Assembly: GCA_041745295.1 (NCBI GenBank)
Contig: JBGTJE010000058.1
Coordinates: 80,751 to 144,750 of the forward strand
Direction: 5' to 3'
Length of the DNA: 64,000 nt
Origin: JANMEB01 sp041745295
GTDB taxonomy: Bacteria; Planctomycetota; Planctomycetia; Pirellulales; Pirellulaceae
Shown here: positions 34,822 through 42,519 of the stretch, piece after piece
Position numbering within the stretch: position 1 is the stretch's first letter
Layout of the letters: each line of letters begins with the position of its first letter
Program-made: the position numbers and the translations under genes
Notes under the pieces: model-generated
Seen by the model: only the letters and a program-made list of their open reading frames with translations
Told to the model about the DNA's origin: nothing
Databases searched by the model: none

Positions 34822-36231
34822 TCATTCTTCATCTGCGTCGTTCGGCCGCACCAGGAACATTTGATCCTGATTGGCTCCGCCCCGATTGACTCGCACGGGC
34901 ACGACACTTTGTCCGCCTCCGTTCCGAGCAAAGCTCGTGGTCGGCGATTTCCCTTGCGCTAAACTCGAGCCGAGGTATTGGTCGAGGTCGAGCACTTGTC
35001 GCGGTTCGGTGGTCTGGCTGTCTTCGACTCCGCGCAACACCAGAGTCAAGGTACCCATCTCTTCGGCTTGGCTAATCTGGCGACTCATTTCCAAGCTGAC
35101 GATGAGCGTAACGGACCGCGACATTTTCTTGTCTTGGTTGTCGTCGCGGACAATCAATTGCGTGTCCACGGCTAAGACCTCGACGTTTTCCAGCAACACG
35201 AGCGAACGAGACTCTTGTTCTCTGGCCAACGGATTGAATCGATCAAAGACTTGGGTGTCCCAGGTGACCACCACGTCGACGCGGTGGCCGGGAAGCAATA
35301 AACCGGCAACGCCCGTCGATTCGCTGGGGGTTTGAATCGTAATCGCCCGCATCCCCGCCGGAATTCGCTTGAGCGATTCATCGTTCAGCGCGGATTGCGG
35401 ATCCCAGGGCGGGTTCTTCATCGTGTCTACTTTTTGATTCAACTGATCCACGCGGGAAACGACGCCTTCAAACATCGATTTCATTTGCTCTAGCGCGCTG
35501 TTGGCCGGTGCATTTTGTGCCGCCTCACGCTCCTGTTTCGCTTTGCTCAGTAAATCGCTAATGCTGGTGATCAACGCCGGCTCCACTCCGCCTTTATCGT
35601 TGGGGTTCCGCATCGAAAGGCTTAGCGTTCCCAGCTCTTGAGCCAAGACCAGGTTTTCGTCCATCTTCGCCTTGACCTCAAGTGTGACCGATTTCAAATC
35701 GCGCCTGGAGTCGGTGCCCGGCGTCGACGTCGAATTCTGACCGACTGCCAAGACGCGGACGTTCTCCAACAGTCGAATGCTGAACGGACCGCCCAGTGCC
35801 TCGTGACTCTCGGTCATGACCCAGATGACGTCGACTCGATTACCCGCGACTAAATTCTTCCCCAAATTGGATGATTCGGTGTCGGTATCGATCGCCACGG
35901 CAAAATAACCTGGCTCTGGCTGGAGCGATGTCGGTGTCACATCGAGTTGGCCACCGAGAATGATTTGCCCTTTGAAGATTGGCGCCGTGCAGTACTTGCC
36001 GACCACTTCTTCCGTCGTCGTGAATGCACCCGCGGGAACTGCCGCCGCATACCACTCTTCATGCTGGAGCATCTGAGGCTCAATTTTCGAACCCAGCGAT
36101 ATGCCTATTTTCGCGGTGACAATCGACAGTTTTTCCGACGCCTTGGGACGATTCCAGGTCAGGACGCCCGCGGTTGCACAAATACCACAAACGGCTGCAA
36201 GTACGCCGACGATCAACGTTCTAGGACTCAT
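34822..36231 (-). CDS. cpaB: Tad pilus assembly protein CpaB/RcpC with an internal duplication
   Basis: 469 residues against about 250-350 for usual CpaB. N-terminal helix (about 4-24), SAF-like domain (about 38-100), then a first CpaB-type module (about 108-220; NLVAGNRVDVIWV, LLENVRVLAVGQ, SVTLEVKAKMDENLVLAQELGTLSLSMR). A coiled linker follows (about 230-290), then a second, related module (about 300-415; GLLLPGHRVDVVVTW, LLENVEVLAVDT, SVTLIVSLEMSRQISQAEEMGTLTLVLR). CpaB connects the inner machinery to the secretin in the periplasm. Confidence 0.9.
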   Translation of the reverse strand: MSPRTLIVGVLAAVCGICATAGVLTWNRPKASEKLSIVTAKIGISLGSKIEPQMLQHEEWYAAAVPAGAFTTTEEVVGKYCTAPIFKGQIILGGQLDVTPTSLQPEPGYFAVAIDTDTESSNLGKNLVAGNRVDVIWVMTESHEALGGPFSIRLLENVRVLAVGQNSTSTPGTDSRRDLKSVTLEVKAKMDENLVLAQELGTLSLSMRNPNDKGGVEPALITSISDLLSKAKQEREAAQNAPANSALEQMKSMFEGVVSRVDQLNQKVDTMKNPPWDPQSALNDESLKRIPAGMRAITIQTPSESTGVAGLLLPGHRVDVVVTWDTQVFDRFNPLAREQESRSLVLLENVEVLAVDTQLIVRDDNQDKKMSRSVTLIVSLEMSRQISQAEEMGTLTLVLRGVEDSQTTEPRQVLDLDQYLGSSLAQGKSPTTSFARNGGGQSVVPVRVNRGGANQDQMFLVRPNDADEE

Positions 36232-36294
36232 TTGGTTTCACCATGAGTTGGAAATGAAAAGGGGACGCAACTTAGCGTTACTTTGATTTTTAAA

Positions 36295-36855
36295 TTAACG
36301 GGTACTGAACACCGCGACGATGACCGAAATGACAATTCCCACCGAGACCATGGCGCTAAACGGAATCAATCGACCACGAGGATTATCCCCCCGAGCGACT
36401 TCTTGAACGGATTCAAACGCATCGGCACAGACGAGGTGCTTGCCAAACACGGACAAGCGCAGCGCGAGCAACTGAATGCTCATTAACACGCCTCGCCATC
36501 CTTGCGCACGCCCGACAAACACGAGGAAATAACAAAACGTCGCCACACACCCGATCAAGATTGCCGGAACCAACAGCGTGGGACCAATCCACGTACCGAT
36601 CGCCATTACAAACTTGACGTCCCCGGCGCCCAAGCCGCCCATCAAGTATGGAATCAGGAGGATCGTCAGTCCCAACAACGCTCCACAAAGTGCAAAGCCC
36701 AACCCCTGCCAGCCGCCCGACCATAAACCAAAGGCGAGCCCGCTGAAAAAACAGGGAAACGTCAGCATGTTATAGACTTTGAATCGGGACACATCCGTAA
36801 TGGAGGCCGCGATGGCAACACCGAGTACGACCGCGATTGGAATTGCGTCAACCAT
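36295..36855 (-). CDS. Prepilin peptidase (CpaA/TadV, A24 family)
   Basis: 186 residues with about 5 membrane helices. The catalytic aspartates are visible in SITDVSRFKVYN (Asp21) and GAGDVKFVMAIG (GxGD motif). This short class, lacking the methyltransferase part, processes Flp and TadE prepilins. It is the gene between the pilins and cpaB in the minus arm. Confidence 0.92.
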   Translation of the reverse strand: MVDAIPIAVVLGVAIAASITDVSRFKVYNMLTFPCFFSGLAFGLWSGGWQGLGFALCGALLGLTILLIPYLMGGLGAGDVKFVMAIGTWIGPTLLVPAILIGCVATFCYFLVFVGRAQGWRGVLMSIQLLALRLSVFGKHLVCADAFESVQEVARGDNPRGRLIPFSAMVSVGIVISVIVAVFSTR

Positions 36856-37045
36856 GACCTTCTACCTTCTAACTTGAGTCGTATAAATGGAATTGCAAAA
36901 AAACGATGGCCAGTCGAATTGCGACCAGCCGCATGTCGAACCATTCTATGATAAACCCCAGCCACCGGCGCCATTGCACCTATTAGCTTTTTTTCTCAGA
37001 ATTTTCCGCAAGTAGGCGCGTCCGCGATAGCTGCGTAACGGGCGA

Positions 37046-37219
37046 CTACGGAAAACCACTGGCCCCGTCTTGGAACAAATTCCCAACCGCCGTACCCAAC
37101 AATGTGACCCCGACAATCGCCACAAACGCAATTAAAATCACAAGCAGACCGTATTCCATCAGTGTCGGAGCTTCTTCGTCCACAAGGAATTTCATTACGA
37201 ATCCAACCAATCGCTTCAT
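37046..37219 (-). CDS. Flp-type pilin (second copy)
   Basis: 57 residues, ATG at 37219: MKRLVGFVMKFLVDEEAPTL followed by MEYGLLVILIAFVAIVGV, TLLGTAVGNLF and DGASGFP. The leader ending in EEAPTL-MEYG and the hydrophobic stretch are the signature of Flp/Fap pilins cut by CpaA. It lies 66 bases downstream of the first pilin and shares much of its sequence, so the two arose by tandem duplication. Confidence 0.92.
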   Translation of the reverse strand: MKRLVGFVMKFLVDEEAPTLMEYGLLVILIAFVAIVGVTLLGTAVGNLFQDGASGFP

Positions 37220-37285
37220 GGACGTCTCACAAAGGGAATTCGGAAAATGGCGCCTCCCCGCGGAGGCGCCATGAATCCTACCAGA

Positions 37286-37459
37286 CTACGGCATTTTGCC
37301 GGCTGCGTCGGTGAACGTGCCGTTGACTGCGGTGCCAAGCAAGGTGGCGCCGGCGACGACAACCAAAGCGATCAGAACGACCAACAATCCGTATTCGACC
37401 ATCGTGGGGGCTTCTTCTTCCTTGAAAAAGCGATTCAAACCATTCACTAGCTTAGACAT
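37286..37459 (-). CDS. Flp-type pilin (first copy)
   Basis: 57 residues, ATG at 37459: MSKLVNGLNRFFKEEEAPTM then VEYGLLVVLIALVVVAGAT, LLGTAVNGTF, TDAAGKMP. It has the EEEAPTM-VEYGLL cleavage region and single hydrophobic helix of the major Tad pilin. GAGAGG lies about 10 bases upstream of the ATG. It is the first gene of the minus arm. A sigma-54-like promoter about 80 bases upstream and a palindrome in its leader suggest strict control. Confidence 0.93.
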   Translation of the reverse strand: MSKLVNGLNRFFKEEEAPTMVEYGLLVVLIALVVVAGATLLGTAVNGTFTDAAGKMP

Positions 37460-37492
37460 TGAAAACCTCTCTTAGAACTGACGTTTCCGGCG

Positions 37493-37504
37493 TGAGACGT
37501 CTCA
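37493..37504. promoter_or_regulatory. 12-base perfect palindrome TGAGACGTCTCA in the pilin leader
   Basis: A perfect palindrome between the sigma-54-like promoter and the pilin start. It would be within the transcript's first 40 bases and could be an operator or RNA structure. A related half-site arrangement (GTCTCA-ATG-TGAGAC) lies at 18035-18049 upstream of another exported-protein gene. Confidence 0.35.
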
Positions 37505-37537
37505 AGCCGCGAGACAATAAAGAAGTCGCAATGGCAA

Positions 37538-37553
37538 AGCACTCGCTGTGCCA
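37538..37553 (-). promoter_or_regulatory. Sigma-54-like promoter upstream of the Flp pilin genes
   Basis: Minus-strand TGGCACAGCGAGTGCT matches the sigma-54 consensus TGGCACG-N4-TTGCW at 10 of 12 informative positions, with the invariant GG and GC the right 10 bases apart. Transcription would start near 37527, giving a leader of about 68 bases before the pilin ATG at 37459. The remaining part of the 307-base gap (37460-37766) holds no gene. An NtrC-family activator is encoded at 38806, 1.3 kb away. Confidence 0.55.
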
Positions 37554-37766
37554 ATCAGCGAATAAATTTCATCAATCGACCAAATCGAACGCTTTTCCGA
37601 TGTTCGTCCACTATTCGCCAACGATCTGTTTTGTGAACCTTTCAACGTTCCATACCCGTACCCCCTTGATTTTGTCAACCTAGGGTTAGCGCGCTGTTTA
37701 CAAATCGTGCGCAGTGCAGCGCCCAGCGTCGAAAACATGGCCCGCGAATTTAACGCGACGGCTCAA

Positions 37767-38408
37767 TCAGATCGGGGCCACATCGTTGCCGTCTTTATCC
37801 GAGAAGTACTTGGCCATCAACTCCGCCCGCGAATGGACGGAAAACCGCGAGTAGATCTCACGGACGTGATTGTGAATCGTGTGCGGGCTCAGATTCAATT
37901 TCGCTGCAACATCTTTCTCGGAACTACCCTCTAGTAGCTCATACAGTACTCGTTGTTGCGCCGGGCTCAACAATTTGATTTCGGGCCGGCTCAGATTGTC
38001 TTGGGCGGACATCGTCGATTCGTCGTCCATTGCGTTTGCATCGTGCACGATAAATGGGATGTTGCCGAATCGCACTGTATCCCCGACTCCGGCGTGCCCG
38101 ATGGTCACGCGCGAATCTAATATGAAGGTCCCGTTAAGACTGCCCAAATCCTCGATCATCACGCGGCGTTTAGTCGACTGAATTTCCAAACCGATTTTTG
38201 CATGAGCCCGCGATACGCTCGTACAATCGACGATGAAATCCGCGGTTGGAGCACGTCCCAGAACTTTGTGCTCAGGGGTAACGACGAATCGCATCCCTCG
38301 ATGGTTGATCAAAATTAGCGGTGAAACCTGTTCGTTAGTCGTCATTTTGAAAAATGCGTCCTGGTGCACGTCGCGAAATCGCCGTGCGTGGCGATACACT
38401 ACGTTCAT
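37767..38408 (-). CDS. FHA-domain regulator with LuxR-type DNA-binding domain
   Basis: 213 residues from ATG 38408 (ATG 38345 would drop 21). FHA domain (about 35-125; VLGRAPTADFIVDCTSVSRAHAKI, IEDLGSLNGTFI), which binds phosphothreonine, followed by a GerE/LuxR helix-turn-helix (about 145-205; LLSPAQQRVLYELLEG, EKDVAAKLNLSPHTIHNHVR, IYSRFSVHSRAELMAKY). Coupling of phospho-protein recognition to DNA binding suggests control by a Ser/Thr kinase, which is not in the window. It is at the head of the pilus genes, so the pilus is a plausible target. Confidence 0.88.
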   Translation of the reverse strand: MNVVYRHARRFRDVHQDAFFKMTTNEQVSPLILINHRGMRFVVTPEHKVLGRAPTADFIVDCTSVSRAHAKIGLEIQSTKRRVMIEDLGSLNGTFILDSRVTIGHAGVGDTVRFGNIPFIVHDANAMDDESTMSAQDNLSRPEIKLLSPAQQRVLYELLEGSSEKDVAAKLNLSPHTIHNHVREIYSRFSVHSRAELMAKYFSDKDGNDVAPI

Positions 38409-38805
38409 TGCGTAACAGAATAGCGAAACTTTTCCGCATATAAAGAATGGTTAGGCGGCGTTATGCCAGCGGGCACCCGGCGGCCATATTCCGCCGGCAT
38501 TCGGTGGTTTGGCGAGGTTTTTCCGCTTGGATACGCTTTGCGGTGCTCGAGTCACACAACCAATTTTCTGTTCCTATTCGGACTCCCCAGTTTTTTCTAC
38601 AGGTCCGGCAAAAAACTTCGTACAATAGCCGTTTTAGGCTATTGCAACCGAGCGAAGTCTTGACTTTGATAGATGCCAGGGAATGAAGGCGCAAGGAAGT
38701 GTGCTCATTTCGGAATCGACTTCGCCGGTTTTTTTGGTTTCGCGTCGGTTGCTTGTATTCCCAGCGACCGCGCGATTTGGAACCAAGTGACAACCACTTC
38801 CAAGC
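38409..38805. other. Divergent intergenic region between two regulator genes
   Basis: 397 bases between the FHA/LuxR gene (minus) and the NtrC-type gene (plus). It must hold both promoters. An AGCGGGCACCCGGCGGCC GC-rich stretch (about 38469-38486) is notable, but no clear sigma-54 motif was seen on either strand. No gene is supported. Confidence 0.4.
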
Positions 38806-40158
38806 ATGTCTAACTGTCGTTGTAGATTTCACGTTGTGGGTTCGGAGATTTCGTTTCAAGCGGTGACCGCCGTTGAAACTGAGATGCTTGGCGAATCTGC
38901 GCAAACTCTGTTTTATCCCACGTGGTCCGCTTGCGAACCGCAAGGTATCCGGGGGGGCGACACGATTATCGGCCATATCGCCGACTCCAGCGGAGCCCAA
39001 CTCTTTCGGCAATTCATCGAGCGAGTCAAAGCCGAGAAAATGGCGACACCTCGAATCGTTATCGTCGCCGACCACTTGGACATGCCACTGGAGATCGATC
39101 TTCTCAAGTTGGGTGTCACGGAATGCCTGATGCGTCCGTTGAACCTCCGCCGCTTTAGCTACTTGCTGCAATCCATATTCGTCAAATCAAAATCAATTTC
39201 TCAGGCTGAAGCCAGTCAAGAAGCATTTCACGGCCGGGACCTATTGTCGCGGATCGCCAAGCTGTCTGCCGTCTCGTCCAACGTCTTGATCACGGGTGAA
39301 ACAGGCGTCGGGAAGTCGCATTTCGCAAAAGAGTTGCATTGGGCGTCGTCTCGGGCGCAGAACCCCTTCGTCGCCGTGAATTGCGCGGCGATTCCAGAAC
39401 ACTTGTTCGAGAGCGAATTGTTTGGTCACGAGCGCGGTTCGTTTACGGGTGCCGATCGCAAGCACGTTGGCAAGCTCGAGTTTGCTGGCGGGGGTACCGT
39501 GTTGTTGGATGACGTCGATGCGCTTCCCTCGACGATTCAGCCGAAATTGCTGCACGCAGTGGAAAATCGCGAGTTCTATCCCGTAGGTTCCAATCAAGCG
39601 GTCAAATTCCAAGCTCGGCTTGTGTCCGCGACGAACCGGAAACTCGACGAGTTAGCCACGCACGGCCAATTCCGCGCCGATCTCATGTATCGCCTCAACA
39701 CGTATGAGTTGCCCATTTCGCCGCTCCGCGATCGCGTGCCGGAAGTCGCCAAGTTCGTTGGCCTGTTTGTCCAACAATTTGCGGCCGAGAACAATTGCCC
39801 CCGGCCCGAAGTCTGTTCCACCGCATTGGAGGCGTTGGTGGCGTATTCCTGGCCGGGCAATGTCCGCGAACTGCGCAATGCGATTCAATTCGGGGCCATC
39901 GATTCCGACGACGGCGTCATACGCAAGCAAAATCTCCCGGAAAGAATTCGGGAATTTGTCGCGAGCCACGACGGTGCGATCGGATCGTACGCGATGGCGC
40001 ATTGGCAACTCGGCGGCGAAGGTTCGCTGTTGGACGATGTTCGCCGCTTGATCCGGGCTCTCGTCCGGCATAATTTCAATCGGACTGATGCCGCTGCTGA
40101 CTTGGGCTACAGTCGGACGACGCTCTATGCCAAGCTTGATAAGCTCAAGCTCAATTGA
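38806..40158 (+). CDS. NtrC-family sigma-54-dependent activator with a degenerate receiver
   Basis: 450 residues. AAA+ core with Walker A GETGVGKS (164-171), the sigma-54 contact loop GSFTGA (211-216) in place of the usual GAFTGA, Walker B TVLLDDVD (Asp-Asp rather than Asp-Glu) and the arginine-finger region. The C-terminal Fis-type helix-turn-helix is RTDAAADLGYSRTTLYAKL. The N-terminal about 125 residues have a receiver-like outline (ending LMRPLNLRRFSYLL), but no phosphorylatable aspartate site is evident, so the protein may be controlled without phosphorylation. It lies next to the pilus locus with the sigma-54-like pilin promoter, which fits it as the activator. Confidence 0.88.
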   Translation: MSNCRCRFHVVGSEISFQAVTAVETEMLGESAQTLFYPTWSACEPQGIRGGDTIIGHIADSSGAQLFRQFIERVKAEKMATPRIVIVADHLDMPLEIDLLKLGVTECLMRPLNLRRFSYLLQSIFVKSKSISQAEASQEAFHGRDLLSRIAKLSAVSSNVLITGETGVGKSHFAKELHWASSRAQNPFVAVNCAAIPEHLFESELFGHERGSFTGADRKHVGKLEFAGGGTVLLDDVDALPSTIQPKLLHAVENREFYPVGSNQAVKFQARLVSATNRKLDELATHGQFRADLMYRLNTYELPISPLRDRVPEVAKFVGLFVQQFAAENNCPRPEVCSTALEALVAYSWPGNVRELRNAIQFGAIDSDDGVIRKQNLPERIREFVASHDGAIGSYAMAHWQLGGEGSLLDDVRRLIRALVRHNFNRTDAAADLGYSRTTLYAKLDKLKLN

Positions 40159-40349
40159 CGCACGGACTCGCCGCGCCAGGAATGGTCGTTGTCCGGCGGC
40201 ATTCGAAGGCCCCTCAGTTTCAAGCCTTTGGCATATAATGATTCCCGAGGTGGTTCGAACGCCGTTGCGTCGAGATGGCGATTGAGATTTGACCTCGCTC
40301 AATCCACATCGGATCCATTTCGAATCATGGACTTTGCTTGCGGTGGCTC

Positions 40350-41579
40350 ATGGCATGCGCCTGTCGAATCCTGCGGATTTTGCTCTTGCTTTCGCTCGGC
40401 CTTCTTCCGCCCCAATTCGCCTGGGCCCAACGCCCCCGCGTCGACCATGCCGCGATGCGCAAAAAAATGGTCGAATTTTACGTACGCGGCGCTGGCGTTC
40501 TAAACGAACGAGTCCTCCGATCAATGACCGATACGCCCCGGCATGAGTTTATGCCGCGCAGCGTGCAAGACAAAGCCTACCTCGACGCGGGCGTTCCGAT
40601 CGGCGAAGCGCAGACGATTTCGTCCCCCTTCATCGTCGCGTACATGACCGAATCGCTCGACCCGCAGCCCGAGGATCGCGTTTTGGAAATAGGCACTGGC
40701 AGCGGCTACCAAGCCGCCGTGCTCAGCCCGCTCGTCGACGAAGTCTACACGATCGAAATCGTTGAGGCCTTAGGAACGCAAGCCGAAAAGACCCTTAAGC
40801 GACTCAAATACGACAACGTCTTCGTCAAAATTGGGGACGGATATAAAGGTTGGCCCGAACACGCTCCCTTCGACAAGATCATCGTGACCTGTTCTCCGGA
40901 AAACGTTCCCCAACCGCTCGTCGATCAGCTCAAGGATGGCGGACTGATGGTCATTCCGGTCGGCGAACGGCACCAACAATCACTCAACCTGTTGCGCAAA
41001 AAGGGAACCGAGCTCATCGTCGAGTCTTTGCAGCCGACGATGTTCGTGCCGATGACGGGAACGGCGGAAATCGAGCGGCACGTACTGCCCGATCCCGCCA
41101 ACCCAACGCTGCGTAACGGAGATTTTGAGGACGATTTGCCCGAAAACGGGCACGTTGCCGGTTGGTATTATCAGCGGCAGCTCGATTGGGTTTACGACCA
41201 TTTGGCTCCGTCGGAGACGCACTTCGTTCAATTCAAAAACGAAACGCCGCTTTTGGCCGCGCATCTGATGCAGGGCTTTGCGATTGACGGCCAACAAGTA
41301 AATCACATCAAAGTTTCCGCGTCGGTTCGCGTCGCCGAAGTGCGGCCCGGGACATTCCCCGACGACTTGCCATCGGTCGCTGTCACATTTTACGACGCGG
41401 ACCGCAAGGACCTGGGGACGGCCATGATCGGTCCGTTTCGGGGCTCCAAGCCGTGGGAGCGGCATCAGCAGGAGATGCGCGTGCCACCCGAAACGCGCGA
41501 AGCGATCATCCGCATCGGACTCTTCGGTTCGCTCGGCACCGCCGCCTTTGATAACGTGCAAATCGAAAAAGTCGATTGA
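40350..41579 (+). CDS. Exported protein-L-isoaspartate methyltransferase-like protein with C-terminal extension
   Basis: 409 residues from ATG 40350 (TTG at 40338 adds 4). A signal peptide (about 1-26; ILRILLLLSLGLLPPQFAWA) precedes a Pcm core (about 40-240; AYLDAGVPIGEAQTISSPF, VLEIGTGSGYQAAVLSPLV, GWPEHAPFDKIIVT). The core would methylate isoaspartyl residues in aged proteins. A further 165 residues (about 245-409) form a beta-rich domain similar to carbohydrate-binding or galactose-binding folds. An exported, SAM-dependent enzyme is unusual because SAM should be scarce outside the cytoplasm. Confidence 0.88.
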   Translation: MACACRILRILLLLSLGLLPPQFAWAQRPRVDHAAMRKKMVEFYVRGAGVLNERVLRSMTDTPRHEFMPRSVQDKAYLDAGVPIGEAQTISSPFIVAYMTESLDPQPEDRVLEIGTGSGYQAAVLSPLVDEVYTIEIVEALGTQAEKTLKRLKYDNVFVKIGDGYKGWPEHAPFDKIIVTCSPENVPQPLVDQLKDGGLMVIPVGERHQQSLNLLRKKGTELIVESLQPTMFVPMTGTAEIERHVLPDPANPTLRNGDFEDDLPENGHVAGWYYQRQLDWVYDHLAPSETHFVQFKNETPLLAAHLMQGFAIDGQQVNHIKVSASVRVAEVRPGTFPDDLPSVAVTFYDADRKDLGTAMIGPFRGSKPWERHQQEMRVPPETREAIIRIGLFGSLGTAAFDNVQIEKVD

Positions 41580-41600
41580 CGTGCACAGAGCAACATTCTT

Positions 41601-41769
41601 GTGTGCCACTGGCTCTGCCAGTGCTGAATCATCCGTGACACCAAGAACTCAATTCTTATCGCGATTGGCCTCAACGAGAATCTGCTTGATCTCCTTCGAG
41701 AATGGTTGCTTCAAGCGAGCCAGGAAATACCGATCTCGGGCTTCGGCACTGGCAGAGCCAGTGGCACAC
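41601..41769. repeat. Inverted repeat pair, GTGTGCCACTGG family, enclosing a coding-like remnant
   Basis: Two copies of the 23-base unit seen at 2958-3022 lie head to head (41601-41623 and 41747-41769), 123 bases apart. The enclosed minus-strand frame reads DRYFLARLKQPFSKEIKQIL VEANRDKN and then stops, which looks like the C-terminal end of a real protein. It sits between the stops of convergent genes (41579, 41782). Confidence 0.75.
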
Positions 41770-41781
41770 AAGATTTTTTGT

Positions 41782-42519
41782 TCAGCCGCGGAATTCGATT
41801 TGATCGAAACTGGTGATCTTCGGCCAGCGATCGGTGTCCGGCTGCGGGGGGTTGCCGGGACGAACGCAAAGGCCGACTTGAAAGCCTGCAGAAGACGCGG
41901 CCGCAAGTTCCGCGGTGACGTCGCTCAAGAACAACAGCCGCGCAGCGGGAATCCGGCAGGCATCGGCGATTTTTGTGTAGCTCGCCGATTCGCGCTTTGG
42001 TCCGGTGGTCGTGTCGAAATGTCCGGAAAAATATCGCCGCAAGTTGCCGTGCTCGGTATGTCCAAAGAACAGCTTTTGCGATTCGAGGCTCCCCGACGAG
42101 TAGATAAACAACTTGATTCCCGCGGCAGACCACCCCGCCAATTGCGGGACGACGTCGGGGAAGACGTGCGCGATCAACTCGCCCGATTCAAACCCGTTGC
42201 GCCAAATCAACCCCTGCAGTTGCTTGAGGCCGGTGGACTTTGAATCGCCGTCCATCAGCTGCAAAACTTCCGTTCGCACGAGAGACAATGCTTCGGCCCG
42301 CGCCGCCTCGTGTTGGGTCAACATCTCAAACTGGTTGAGCCCCCCTTCGGCGGCGATTAAACGGCAAGCAGCGGTGACTTCGGGCTCGGCGAAATGCTCG
42401 GACAAAAAAACGCCAAGTTCGCGGCGCACGTAGGGGAACATCTGCTGATAGACAAAGTCAATCGACGAAGTTGTTCCTTCGATGTCGAGCAGAATACCGT
42501 CGACCGAATACGGGGTCAC
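41782..42519 (-). CDS. mtnC: Enolase-phosphatase E1 (acireductone synthase)
   Basis: 245 residues of the HAD superfamily. Motif I DIEGTTSS (DxxG variant of DxDxT), motif II SSGSLESQ, motif III with KRESASYTKIA and the final acidic motif LFLSDVTAELAAA. It performs both the enolisation and dephosphorylation of 2,3-diketomethylthiopentyl-1-phosphate in methionine salvage. GTG start overlaps the mtnD stop (GTGA), so translation is coupled. Full-length. Confidence 0.95.
   Translation of the reverse strand: MTPYSVDGILLDIEGTTSSIDFVYQQMFPYVRRELGVFLSEHFAEPEVTAACRLIAAEGGLNQFEMLTQHEAARAEALSLVRTEVLQLMDGDSKSTGLKQLQGLIWRNGFESGELIAHVFPDVVPQLAGWSAAGIKLFIYSSGSLESQKLFFGHTEHGNLRRYFSGHFDTTTGPKRESASYTKIADACRIPAARLLFLSDVTAELAAASSAGFQVGLCVRPGNPPQPDTDRWPKITSFDQIEFRG

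Noticed and set aside
40240..40275. GGTTCGAAC-like string resembling a tRNA T-arm
   Set aside because: No matching acceptor, D-arm or anticodon arm could be folded around it.
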